Assembly: GCA_965226965.1 (NCBI GenBank)
Contig: OZ245715.1
Coordinates: forward strand, 1,550,001 to 1,614,000
DNA: 64,000 nt
Reading direction: 5' to 3'
Source: Endoryza foliicola
GTDB lineage: Bacteria; Bacteroidota; Bacteroidia; Chitinophagales; Chitinophagaceae
This document shows positions 43,178 to 53,300 of this stretch, in pieces (the stretch's first letter is position 1; every line of letters starts with the position of its first letter). Position numbers and translations under genes: made by a program. The notes below the pieces were generated by a model. The model did not search any database and was not told where the DNA came from. It saw nothing but the letters and a program-made list of their open reading frames with translations.

Positions 43178-43660
43178 TTAGAAAGCTGATTCTAAATCCT
43201 TGATGTACTGATTACTTTGTTTAAGCAGTGTTGTTTGCAATAATGCACAAACTAGATAAATCACAAACATTGCAGTATAAACTGCCGGAACAATATAGGT
43301 ATATTTAATACTAATTTCATCGCGATTGGACATTTGGATTAGATTATATACAGTAAATAAGACTGCAAGTATGCACATGATAACTAATATCCAAACAGCT
43401 ACGCGTGTTCCTTTTAGAAAAGCAGTCAGATTTTTGGTTGTGTAAGATTTAAAATAGTATCGTTTTAAAAACCTTCGGAACAAAATTGTATTCCACACGC
43501 TACCACCAAATGGAATGATAACTAAGATATAGAAAAAAATGGACCAAGCCCCCAAAATTAGACCGGACGTAAGTATTCCAATAATTGAAGTTATTAAGAA
43601 GATTGTAGAAACAATCATATTCAAGTAATTAAAAACTGTGGCTGTTGTTTTTTGTCGCAT
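43178..43660 (-). CDS. Membrane protein of unknown function, four predicted helices
   Basis: About 160 residues from ATG 43660 (MRQKTTATVFNYLNMIVS). A terminator-like hairpin (43665-43695) lies just upstream, which argues against the longer frame starting at 43690. Hydrophobic stretches are near 12-35, 38-58, 90-110 and 125-150. No family recognised. It follows aspS on the same strand. Confidence 0.6.
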   Translation of the reverse strand: MRQKTTATVFNYLNMIVSTIFLITSIIGILTSGLILGAWSIFFYILVIIPFGGSVWNTILFRRFLKRYYFKSYTTKNLTAFLKGTRVAVWILVIMCILAVLFTVYNLIQMSNRDEISIKYTYIVPAVYTAMFVIYLVCALLQTTLLKQSNQYIKDLESAF

Positions 43661-43664
43661 AAAA

Positions 43665-43695
43665 AAAGGATGACCAAATATACTGATCATCCTTT
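43665..43695 (-). terminator. Terminator after aspS
   Basis: AAAGGATGA (43665-43673) pairs with TCATCCTTT (43687-43695); on the minus strand it is followed by a T-run before the next gene. Confidence 0.75.
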
Positions 43696-43717
43696 AATAA
43701 CATATAGAAAATTTCGA

Positions 43718-45547
43718 CTAGTCGTTTAGCTTAGTAGCAATGCTTAACTCTTTCAATTGTTTGTCATCAATTGTAGAAGGAGCATCTAGCATCACGTCTC
43801 TGCCGCTGTTGTTTTTAGGGAAGGCGATGAAATCACGAATGCTTTCACTTCCTCCTAAAATAGAACAAAGGCGATCGAAACCAAAAGCGATACCACCATG
43901 CGGAGGCGCGCCGTATTCAAATGCACCCAAGAGGAATCCAAATTTGTGAAGGGCTTCTTCTTCGCTCATACCCAAGGCAGCAAACATTTTCTCTTGCAAG
44001 TCGCGTTGATAAATACGAATAGAACCACCACCAATCTCATTACCGTTCAATACCATGTCGTAAGCATTCGCCTTAATATTCGCATAAGGATGCTCGAGGT
44101 AACGGGCTGCATCTTTGATACTTGGCTCGTTGTCGATCATGGTTTTTATTTGATCGGGCTTCGGAGAAGTGAAGGGGTGGTGACGGGCTACCCAACGATT
44201 CTCTTCAGGATCGTATTCGAACAGTGGGAAATCGAGTACCCACAATAATTTGAATTCATTTTCTTTACGAAGTCCGAGGCGCTTACCCATTTCCAAACGC
44301 AATTCACTCATCGCCTTACGCGTACGTTCTTCGGCACCGGCTAAAATCAAGATCAAATCACCGGCTTTTGCACCTGTAGCTTCGGCAATCGCTTTCAAGC
44401 GAGCTTCATCGTAGAATTTGTCGACGCTGCTTTTTAAAGTACCGTCGGCATTGTATTTAATGAAGGCCAGGCCCATCATTCCAATTTGAGGACGCTTCAC
44501 CCAATCGGTCAATTCATCCGTTTGTTTACGTGTATATTCGGAACATCCGGGAACCGCAATGGCTACAACGGTTTCAGCATTGTCGAACACACCAAAGTTC
44601 GCACCATCAATTAAATTGCTGATGGATGGACGACCGGGGAAGGTATGTGCAGGGAATTTCAAGTTCAAGAGTTGCATGCCGAAGCGGATATCAGGTTTAT
44701 CGTTACCATAGGTCCACATCGCATCTTCCCAGCTCATGCGTTCTACTTTGTCGGTATAGTCAATTCCTTTCACATCCTTGAAAATGCGTTTGATCAAACC
44801 TTCGAAGGTGTTTAGAATGTCTTCTTGCTCTACAAAACACATTTCACAGTCGATCTGGGTGAACTCGGGTTGACGGTCGGCTCTCAAATCTTCATCACGG
44901 AAACATTTTACGATTTGATAGTAGCGATCATAACCGCTTACCATCAAGAGTTGTTTGAAGGTTTGCGGACTTTGAGGCAGGGCATAGAATTGACCTGCAT
45001 TCATGCGAGAAGGCACTACGAAATCGCGTGCTCCTTCCGGAGTTGATTTGATAAGGAAGGGCGTTTCAATATCCATGAAATGATGCTCGTGCAAGTAGTT
45101 GCGCGCGCTTCTGTTCACGGCATAACGCAGTTCCAAGTTCTTTTTAACGGCGTTTCTTCTTAAATCGAGGAAACGGTATTTCATACGGAGGTCGTCGCCA
45201 CCATCCGTATCATCTTGAATGGTGAAAGGAGGAACCGCCGATTTGTTCAATATGTTGAAGGAACTTACTTTGATTTCAATAGCACCGGTAGGAATATTGG
45301 GGTTTTTATTGCTTCTTTCTTGAACTTGACCGGTTACTTGTAATACGAATTCGCGACCCAATGGATTGGCGTCTAACTGCGAATTCAACTCTTCTCCAAA
45401 TAACAATTGAGTGATGCCATAACGATCTCTCAAGTCTACGAAAGTGATGCTTCCGAATTTACGTACCGTTTGCACCCAACCGGCTAAGGTTACTGTACTG
45501 TTGGCGTGCTCTAATCTTAACTCACCACAGGTATGTGATCTAAACAT
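43718..45547 (-). CDS. aspS: Aspartyl-tRNA synthetase
   Basis: 609 residues. An OB-fold anticodon domain (about 1-110, FRSHTCGELRLEHANSTVTLAGWVQ) is followed by class II motifs: FLIKSTPEGARDFVVPSR, FRDEDLRADRQPEFTQID and the C-terminal GGIAFGFDRL. The bacterial-type insertion (about 290-430) is present. It charges tRNA-Asp and possibly tRNA-Asn. Confidence 0.97.
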   Translation of the reverse strand: MFRSHTCGELRLEHANSTVTLAGWVQTVRKFGSITFVDLRDRYGITQLLFGEELNSQLDANPLGREFVLQVTGQVQERSNKNPNIPTGAIEIKVSSFNILNKSAVPPFTIQDDTDGGDDLRMKYRFLDLRRNAVKKNLELRYAVNRSARNYLHEHHFMDIETPFLIKSTPEGARDFVVPSRMNAGQFYALPQSPQTFKQLLMVSGYDRYYQIVKCFRDEDLRADRQPEFTQIDCEMCFVEQEDILNTFEGLIKRIFKDVKGIDYTDKVERMSWEDAMWTYGNDKPDIRFGMQLLNLKFPAHTFPGRPSISNLIDGANFGVFDNAETVVAIAVPGCSEYTRKQTDELTDWVKRPQIGMMGLAFIKYNADGTLKSSVDKFYDEARLKAIAEATGAKAGDLILILAGAEERTRKAMSELRLEMGKRLGLRKENEFKLLWVLDFPLFEYDPEENRWVARHHPFTSPKPDQIKTMIDNEPSIKDAARYLEHPYANIKANAYDMVLNGNEIGGGSIRIYQRDLQEKMFAALGMSEEEALHKFGFLLGAFEYGAPPHGGIAFGFDRLCSILGGSESIRDFIAFPKNNSGRDVMLDAPSTIDDKQLKELSIATKLND

Positions 45548-45939
45548 AATGTCTGGATTTTATCAAGTCGCAAAGGTACTTCCAATAATGCAATTTTCCT
45601 TTGGGAAGTTTGGGGGAGGGGGAAGGATGTAAATTGTTGAAATTTAATAGGTTGGCGATGGTTTGGCAATTAAGTGCCTACAAGTTCGGGGTGCATGGAT
45701 TTGTAGAGGGTCCGGTTGAGAAGCAAGGATTTTTTCAATGCTTTGAATGAGATGTCCTTCGACTGCATCGTCCGACTCGGCTATTGGCTTGGCCTGCAAA
45801 TGTTCGTAGCGTCTATCTTTGCGGACCTTTGCGTTCTTCTTTTCTTTGCGGTAAGGTAAAAACTTATGACCTTTTGCCGATTTGAAAATAATCTGAGTTC
45901 CGGTACATCAATCCTCTTCTTCTCATTTCATTCTATAAC
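45548..45939. other. Intergenic stretch with repeat remnants, no gene seen
   Basis: Only short frames occur. Pieces such as TGTCCTTCGACTGCATCGTC and TTCTTTTCTTTGCGGTAAGG resemble dispersed repeat sequence elsewhere in the window. Confidence 0.5.
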
Positions 45940-46785
45940 TCAATTCACCGACATCTTCTGCATCTTATAGTCTTCAAAGAAATCCGATGCTTTGATTCTA
46001 TTGGTATTCAAAATAACAATGGGATCTTGATTCAAAAGTTTCTTCATCGCTGCGAATAGATCGGGTAATTCGTGACGGAAACGAATGGGGTTTTCGAAGA
46101 ACAATTCTACGCACACGGCCCAAAATTCGTGGTAATTGGTACCTGCATAGTCACCGAGAATATTGCGTCTGCCCGTTTGCATCGATTCGAAAATGGGGCG
46201 CGCCACTTTAGAGAAATTTTTGAATTCTTTTTTGAAATGCTTGTCTTCTTCTGTTTGTGTAATGAAGTTGACATAGGTAAGCGCATGACCCATTTCATGC
46301 AAACCAACATTGCAATTGGCTGTGAGACCTTGAACGCCGCGCATGAAATTGTCCCAGCTTAAATAGATGCCACTGTGGTCTACATGGCCTTGAAATGGAC
46401 GTGAGTAAAGACCATAGTGATAGTCATCTTTTAAAACGAAGATGTTTTTGAAATAGTTTAGTTTGTAACGCTCTAATCCGAATGTAAGCTGTACGGCTAC
46501 TGCGCTGATGAGGACGCTCATTTCAGGGATTTCTTCCAATTCTATGTAGTGAAAACGTTTTGATTGACGGAAGATGTATGTGCGGAAGAGAAAACGGTGT
46601 TGTTCTTCTACCGTTAAGCGTTTATAAAAACGAATATTTTTCGAAATAATGGAGTGAAGAAAGGGTTCGTGTGCAAGAAATTTCTTGTACGCGAGCTTTT
46701 CAATAATTCGGTTATACAGGCCATTTAGTGGCTCGAAGAACACTATTATTCCAACTATCACCAACAAGAGTATAACTAGTTCCAT
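45940..46785 (-). CDS. MtfA-like zinc peptidase (M90 family), copy A
   Basis: About 281 residues from the ATG at 46785 (MELVILLLVIVGIIVFFEPL), which begins a membrane segment; a longer frame to 46851 adds 22 residues. The metal site is HEMGHA, with TYVNFITQTEEDKHFKK and GTNYHEFWAVCVELFFE downstream. MtfA in enterobacteria binds the Mlc repressor and is a zinc-dependent peptidase. Here the N-terminal membrane helix is an added part. It is one of two adjacent paralogues. Confidence 0.8.
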   Translation of the reverse strand: MELVILLLVIVGIIVFFEPLNGLYNRIIEKLAYKKFLAHEPFLHSIISKNIRFYKRLTVEEQHRFLFRTYIFRQSKRFHYIELEEIPEMSVLISAVAVQLTFGLERYKLNYFKNIFVLKDDYHYGLYSRPFQGHVDHSGIYLSWDNFMRGVQGLTANCNVGLHEMGHALTYVNFITQTEEDKHFKKEFKNFSKVARPIFESMQTGRRNILGDYAGTNYHEFWAVCVELFFENPIRFRHELPDLFAAMKKLLNQDPIVILNTNRIKASDFFEDYKMQKMSVN

Positions 46786-46990
46786 AAGGTCCAATTTGCA
46801 AATTCTGGAATACGGTACGCTTATGGCTTTACGAAGGAACACTGGATACACTACGGTATCATGGAAATAGGGGGTGATAATTCAAGGGAATTGGGAGCGG
46901 AGGGATTAGATGCGAACAAAATAGAAAGAATCTTTGAAAAATGAAAGCAGTTGATCGTAAAAATGTTTTGCACATTTTCGGTTTCATAAC

Positions 46991-47908
46991 TTATTCATTG
47001 TCAATAGGCTCTAGAATGATTTGAGGTTGAAGCGGGTCTTGGTTGAGCAAGATGGTCATGGCTTCGTAGAGGCGACCATGGTGAATTTGGAAGGCTTGAG
47101 GGCGTTCGAAAAACTGTTCAACGCACACGGCCCAGAATTCATACATGTTGGTAGCGGCATAAGCGCCGAGGAAAGAATAAGGATCGGTTTGAATTTCATA
47201 GAAAACCGGTCGAGCAATTTGATTGAATTTTTTGAAGAGTTGCGCGAAGAGTTCATCTTCCGGAGTGTCAACACCTGCATTCACTTTACTCAATGCATGG
47301 GCCATTTCGTGTAGCCCCACATTGTTGCCATCGGAATAGTCTTCAAATGATTTTACAAAACTTTCCCAACTGATGAAGATGTCCGATTCAGAAACATGTC
47401 CTTCAAAAGCAACCGGTAGCCCTGCAAAACGGTAATTGCCGCTGAGTACGTGGATGGTGTCAAATTCTTTTAATAGGTAATGTTTCAACCCAAAACTTAA
47501 TTGCACAGCTGCGGCACTAATGAGCAACGGAACATGGGGTTCTTCTTTCATATCGTAATAATGGAAACGCTTCGATTTCATAAATGCAACGGTCCTTCTT
47601 AAAAACCGCTGTTGTTCCTCGAATGAAAGTTTGGAATAATAAGGAATGTTCTTTTCAAGAATAGAATGATAGAACCAATCGTATTGGTTTAGGATTAATC
47701 CAACCTGTTTTCTTCGAATGAATCGAAACAGCGGATTTTTTAGCATTAGTAATCCCAGAATTGTAAGAATCACAAATGTAGACACAGCAGAATAATCGGT
47801 TTGATCTGTTTCTAGATCGATGGTGGGTACAGGTTTACTGGAAGCACTGAAACCTGTTCCATAAACAGGTGCTGCTGAGTTGTTTGTATTGAGAGAATCG
47901 CCGGGCAA
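46991..47908 (-). CDS. MtfA-like zinc peptidase (M90 family), copy B
   Basis: 305 residues, paralogous to the gene at 45940. The shared layout is an N-terminal hydrophobic segment (about 40-60), SKLSFEEQQRFLRRTVAFMKSKRFHYYDM, NVGLHEMAHALSKVNAG (zinc site HEMAH) and AATNMYEFWAVCVEQFFERP. The two genes are in tandem on one strand with about 205 bp between. Start chosen at 47908, though shorter starts exist. The duplicate may have a different substrate. Confidence 0.78.
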   Translation of the reverse strand: MPGDSLNTNNSAAPVYGTGFSASSKPVPTIDLETDQTDYSAVSTFVILTILGLLMLKNPLFRFIRRKQVGLILNQYDWFYHSILEKNIPYYSKLSFEEQQRFLRRTVAFMKSKRFHYYDMKEEPHVPLLISAAAVQLSFGLKHYLLKEFDTIHVLSGNYRFAGLPVAFEGHVSESDIFISWESFVKSFEDYSDGNNVGLHEMAHALSKVNAGVDTPEDELFAQLFKKFNQIARPVFYEIQTDPYSFLGAYAATNMYEFWAVCVEQFFERPQAFQIHHGRLYEAMTILLNQDPLQPQIILEPIDNE

Positions 47909-48228
47909 GGTTTGGGTTTAGGTATTACAATCTTACGAAATATGATTGAAGAAATCAATGGATTTGGGATGGGAAAAACGATGTATAATGGGATTTTGAT
48001 GCGATGATTTCGGTTGAACGATGTTGATAGGGCATTAATCATTGCTACAACTATAACACTCTACAATCAATTCGCCCCTAACGGGGCTAGAAAACTCGTG
48101 TTATCGAAATCTAAAAACATCTAATAGAATTTTTCTGTAAAGTAGAGCTCTGTACCCCTGTTTTCCCTTTCCGAAGCTATTCATCAAAAAACAAAAAACA
48201 TCAAAACCTCTCCAATTATACTCCTAAA

Positions 48229-48520
48229 TCGGGCTCAACTTTGCGCCTCTTCTTTCCCTTCATCCCCTTTGCGACCCCAAGCAGCGCAGCTGCAAAAAAC
48301 TCAAAACTACAATCACTTCGCTCCAATTGGGCTCAACTTTGCGCCTCTTCTTTCCCTTCATCCCCTTTGCGACCCCAAGCAGCGCAGCTGCAAAAAGCTC
48401 AAAACTACAATCACTTCACTCCAATTGGGCTCAACTTTGCGCCTCTTCTTCCCCTTCATCCCCTTTGCGCCTCCCAAGCAGCGCAGCTGCGCAAAACTAA
48501 AAAACTAAAAAACTCAAAAC
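48229..48520. repeat. Tandem array of a 98-bp unit (2-3 copies)
   Basis: TTGCGCCTCTTCTTTCCCTT begins at 48241, 48339 and 48437, giving a period of 98 bp. Each unit carries CTTCATCCCCTTTGCGACC, CAAGCAGCGCAGCTGC and AAAACTCAAAACTACAAT; the third is incomplete. It ends at the downstream membrane-protein gene. Open frames here are by-products of the repeat. Confidence 0.8.
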
Positions 48521-48527
48521 TTAAAAC

Positions 48528-48953
48528 TCACTCTCCCCCAGCTTTCAGCATCGATTCCGATACTTCCACTTCAATCGTCACCATTTTCTCTGTTTTCTTT
48601 TCATTCGGAAGGATAACGAAGTAGTAGATGCCTATGAATAGGATGCCAATGCTGAAGGGTATGGCGGCGTAGTAGCGCGTTTCATCGGGCCACTTGAAGA
48701 ATTCGGAGATCATCCAATAGGCATTGGCTGAAATCCAACTTACAATGGCGAGGTTGTGAAACAATTCGGCTTTGATTTTCCTAGTTTGCCAAGTAATGAG
48801 AATGGCAACGGCCATGGTAGGTACAATCATGGCAATGCCCAATGGTCGCCAGAGCATGGCCCAACCCAAATCTTTCAACAACCAAAAAACAATGTGTAGA
48901 TTTTCGATTTTACGAAAACGATCGGGAATGGCGTACATTTTAGTCTGACTCAT
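48528..48953 (-). CDS. Small membrane protein of unknown function
   Basis: About 141 residues from ATG 48953 (MSQTKMYAIPDRFRKIENLH). An earlier frame at 48989 would add twelve residues. Three or four helices are likely (about 17-57, 68-83, 93-113). The C-terminus is charged (EKKTEKMVTIEVEVSESMLK). Not recognised; its end borders the tandem repeats. Confidence 0.6.
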   Translation of the reverse strand: MSQTKMYAIPDRFRKIENLHIVFWLLKDLGWAMLWRPLGIAMIVPTMAVAILITWQTRKIKAELFHNLAIVSWISANAYWMISEFFKWPDETRYYAAIPFSIGILFIGIYYFVILPNEKKTEKMVTIEVEVSESMLKAGGE

Positions 48954-49002
48954 GCGGTAGAATTGATTGCTTAAAAATAATAGTTTCAAAGCAATTCAAT
49001 CG

Positions 49003-50058
49003 CTATCTACTCAGGATTCGGCTGAAACGTTTTAAATCCGCTTCGGGTGCAATAGTACGTCCATTTTTTAAATGATCGACGAGTTGTTGGGCAAAATAAG
49101 GACCTAATGAAAATCCTTTGGTACCCATACCGTTTAAAATGCCAATGCGTTCATCTTTGGGATGAAAGCCCACGTAGGGGCGGCGTTCCATGGTGGCCGG
49201 TCGGATCGATGCTTTATGCTCCAAAACCTTAAATGGATGTTTTAACCACTGGTTCAAATGCGCCAGTGTTTTCTCTCTGAAGGCCGCAGTAGGATTGGGG
49301 TCCGTAAATTCCCATTCATAGGTAGAGCCTACCCAGAAGATGTCTTTTTCCCAGGGAACGAGGTTCATCCCTTTTTTGAAAATATGCGTATCGGGCAAGC
49401 CCTTGCATTCGATCCATATAACCTCACCTTTGTTTTTGGTAGAAGGCAATCGCTCGAACCAAGGATTTTCAAAGCTGTCGATGCCATCACAAAACACGAT
49501 TTTGTGTGCTTCTACTCCTTTATAAGTCAGCCATTCCTTATCGAGATTTAATTCGTTGAGCTCAAAGCGTTCTTCTAGCAAACGCTCTTTGTGTTTCAAG
49601 ATTTTTCGCCATGCTACTAATAACTCAGGTGAGTTCACTACATAAGCAGGGTGGATGGTTCCATACCCAAAGGGATAGTCGAAGTATTCGAGCCAATCGC
49701 GTTCGTTTTCGGGAAGAGAGATGTATTCAGTGCCTTCTTTCACACGTTCTTCAAAGGCCAGTTTCATTTGGGGCGAAGCGTGTTGATCAATAATGGGTTT
49801 TAAGAAGATGCCTTCAATACCCAATTCTGTTCCAAATTCTGTATAAGCTTGTGCGGCGAAGGGCATCACTTCGTCGATCATCCAGGTTTTTACGATTCTT
49901 CTGCCTGTTACGGGATTGATGATTCCAGAAGCAATGTAAGAGGCGCGATCGGGTCTTTGCTCGTCAATTACTTTATAGGAGAGTCCTGCTTTTTCAGCAT
50001 AATAACTGAGCCATGTACCACATATTCCCTGGCCTATAATGAGAAGATCTATTGCCAT
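49003..50058 (-). CDS. FAD-dependent oxidoreductase (DAO family)
   Basis: 351 residues. The FAD-binding motif GQGICGTWLSYYAEKAG (8-24) and SGIINPVTGRRIVKTW near the N-terminus fit the DAO (D-amino acid oxidase / glycine oxidase / MnmC C-terminal) superfamily. The end segment IRPATMERRPYVGFHPKDERIGILNGMGTKG is typical of the last FAD contact. The substrate is not apparent. It is 49 bp upstream of the membrane-protein gene on the same strand. Confidence 0.8.
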   Translation of the reverse strand: MAIDLLIIGQGICGTWLSYYAEKAGLSYKVIDEQRPDRASYIASGIINPVTGRRIVKTWMIDEVMPFAAQAYTEFGTELGIEGIFLKPIIDQHASPQMKLAFEERVKEGTEYISLPENERDWLEYFDYPFGYGTIHPAYVVNSPELLVAWRKILKHKERLLEERFELNELNLDKEWLTYKGVEAHKIVFCDGIDSFENPWFERLPSTKNKGEVIWIECKGLPDTHIFKKGMNLVPWEKDIFWVGSTYEWEFTDPNPTAAFREKTLAHLNQWLKHPFKVLEHKASIRPATMERRPYVGFHPKDERIGILNGMGTKGFSLGPYFAQQLVDHLKNGRTIAPEADLKRFSRILSR

Positions 50059-50099
50059 GCGGCAAAACTAGGGAATTTGGGGTTTGGAAGCGTGGAGGT

Positions 50100-50335
50100 T
50101 CACCGCAAAGTGCGCCGAGAGCGCAGAGAATTCGCTAAGAATGTCTTTCCGATGCTTACTCCTGTTCTTCTTTGACCACAGAATACACAAATTAATACAG
50201 ATTTCCACAGATTAGCCTCCAATATTCAATTAACCTAACTGCCGGCTGTTTAATTATTAATTATTAATTGTTAATTATTAATTAGCTCGGCTGTTCAATT
50301 ATTAATTATTACTTATTAATTATTAATTTCCTTCC
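50100..50335. repeat. Dispersed repeats filling the gap between two genes
   Basis: CACCGCAAAGTGCGCCGAGA (50100) is followed by TTTGACCACAGAATACAC, then AACCTAACTGCCGGCTGTTT and AT-rich blocks. It is the inverted composite unit and lies directly after the macroglobulin gene end. Confidence 0.65.
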
Positions 50336-53300
50336 ACCTGAAACCTCCCCACTCCCGAATACGCTTTGAACTCGGGAGCATACAAACACTGTATTTCAGT
50401 GATGCCATTGTTGAATGTACCGGTATGCGTAATGAACACATCGTATTCAACAGTGAAGCTGCCTTTGGGTAGATTATCGAAATAGAATTCTACTCTGGTG
50501 TCTTTGAAACTCTGATAATAACTCAACCCTTTGTTCCATTTGTAGCCACTTAATGCATCTTTCAATGGTGGTTCCATGGATGCAGAACGGGTATCTTTTA
50601 ATTGCACATAGTCGAAAGAGCGAGTGCTGTTTATCATTAATTTCACCCGAATGCGATCGCCTACTTTCAAGGCATTGTTCTCTGTAACCAATTCCAATGA
50701 TTCTCCTTTCGCTGTTTTGCTTACTTTGTATACTTGCTTTTTCAAACTCATTCCTGCCGCAATGTCTTTTACATTGGCTGCATCTGTGAAATACTGCCAA
50801 TATACAGCACCCCAGCTTGGACTATTACTCTGACTACCGGATACCGATACCTGAATAGCTCCCAAGCTTGGTTTTACATTCTTAGCAGGAATCACTTCTT
50901 TGAAATAGCCGCCAGGCGCCGAATTTTCATTCGATTCAAACGAAGTAGAACCCATCGTGATTTTGATTTTTCTATTTTCTGAAGCTAGGTTCGCTTTGTT
51001 ATACAGCAGCGCATAGCAAGCTTCCGCTGTAGAACTGCCGGTACCCCAATCGCGGGTTTGTTTTTGCAACAAAAGCCATTGTTGCAGTGCGGTAATTTTG
51101 GCTGCATCGGGTTGAATGGTTGCATAGGCTTCAATTGCCGCCGACTGTGTTTCTACACCACCGTAACTGCGGTACAAGCGCGCACTGTTTTCTTTCCAGT
51201 ACATACCCAATTCAGGATCGGTTAATGCAAATTGATCGATCGATTTTAATGCCGCTGCCGCCAAAGCTTTATCGCCCAAACGATGCGCCGCTAATGCAAT
51301 TCTCGCTTTGTTATAGATACTTTGATTGTTCCAACCTGTAGCAATGGACTTTAAAATCCATTTTAGGGTATTGGCCAAGGCGGTGTCTTTTTGATTGACA
51401 CTGAAATAAGATCGCATAAATGCATAGTCGATCTTTGCATCGGAAGCATTTGGAACTGCTATTTTCAATTTGAGTTCTTCCGCTCTTCTGGCATTCCAGT
51501 ACTTGTCCATATACTCCAAAGCATTGTCGGTGATTTCATCAATGGGTTCCTCATCAATATCAATCAACCCCAATTGCTTCATTCTGCCAATTCCGGTGAG
51601 TACTTTATTGGTCATCCAACTATTATCAGGTCCACCTTTGAACCAAGGGAAGGAACCATTTTCGTTTTGCAAGTCTTTCAACAATCGAATGCTGTTGATT
51701 CTTTGTTGACTCAACTTATTCATATCAAGCAATAAGGCCAGATTCTTCAACTGTGTTGCTTCGTTATCGGCTTCTAATACCCAAGGGGTTTCTCTTAAAA
51801 TAGCTTGTTTGAGTTCCGGATTCTTGTTAAGCACCGCATCGAAATTTGGGTCTTTCGATTTGCTCCATTTCTCCAAAGCTTTTGCCATTCCCGGATGGGT
51901 TTTAATGATGGATGCCGCCAATTCATTCGCGAACCATTTGTTCAAACTTTGATCGGCGCAATCTTGAGCGTTTTCCAAAAGTGCGGGCAAGGCCTGTACT
52001 GCATACCAAAGCGGTTGTGCCGTAAACTCTACGGTTATGCCTTGATGTAGGATTTGTTCATTGCCTCCGCTTTTCAAAAGACTGTTGAAACGGAAAGGTT
52101 TGAATCCATCTCCCATCATTTTAATGGGCAAACTTTCGGTGATCAACACCTGATTGGTGAGAACGGGTAGGGTATAGCTTTCTCCATCAGAAATAGTACC
52201 CACACGCGCGATGATTCTTGCTTCTACCGGTTTATTGTATTGATAAGGCACTTCAATGGTAAAACTTGCCGGCACCGACCCATTCGCAGGAACGGTGAAA
52301 TATTGATTGGGGAAGAAATTGCGGAACCAACCATCTACCGGAACATTGGTAGCAGGATCGAACAATTGTAACTGAACTTGACCGGTGAGTTCTTTGTCGG
52401 TCATGTTTACAATTTTTGTGCTATAGTCCATGCGATCGCCTTCGCGCAAAAAGCGAGGCGGACTGGTTTGCACCATCAAGTCTTTTTGAGTAATGGTACT
52501 GGCTTCTTTATAGCCGCTTTTGCCTTGCAGGCTGTGAGCAAATAATTGCAGGCGCCATTTTGTTAAGGCATCTGGATACGTGAAGGTGAATTTGATCCGT
52601 CCGCTATCATCGGTTCTGAGTTCCGGATAAAAGAAAGCGCTTTCGGAGAAGTTGCGGCGGATGGGGGCTGGGTTTTCGGCGCTTGCTTTTGGCTTTTCGT
52701 TTGCTGTAATGTCAACTCCAGCAACTTTACCTCGAAGATTATAACTGATTTTATCCGCCTCCGAAAAAAAGCCGAAAGTATTACCTTTTTCATAATTGCT
52801 GCGAACAGATGGTGCTGGGTCTGAATCAATTTTAGAACTTATGAATTTTGAAGTAGAAACGAGCTCGTAAGAATAATCTGCTCCATCCACTCCGGTTTCA
52901 GCAATATTATCAAAACTCCAATTGATAGTATCTACCGGATAGTTGTTATTGAGGATTGAAGCTGTGATTTGATCATTATAAACGCCTTGAAAACGTCTAT
53001 GAGTGTTAACTGCCCAATAGCGATCAATACTTGGAATTCGGTTAGGATTAAAGGCGTCTAAACTCTGATCATACATTGAAGCCACCAGTTCAATTGATTT
53101 TCGTTCCGCATCCTTACCCTTGAATTGAATGGAGACGGTTTCAGATGATCCCGGAATCGACTTGTCTCTTAATCCATCAATGGTAAAATCTAAATTTTCA
53201 TCTTCTTTCTTTGCGGTGAAGTATTCGTTTCTGCTGATAAACTGGTTGTATCGGTAGGTGGCAAAACTTAATTCATAGTCTTGGGTACTGTCTTCAATAA

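Noticed and set aside
48241..48624. 127-residue frame
   Set aside because: Runs through the 98-bp tandem array.
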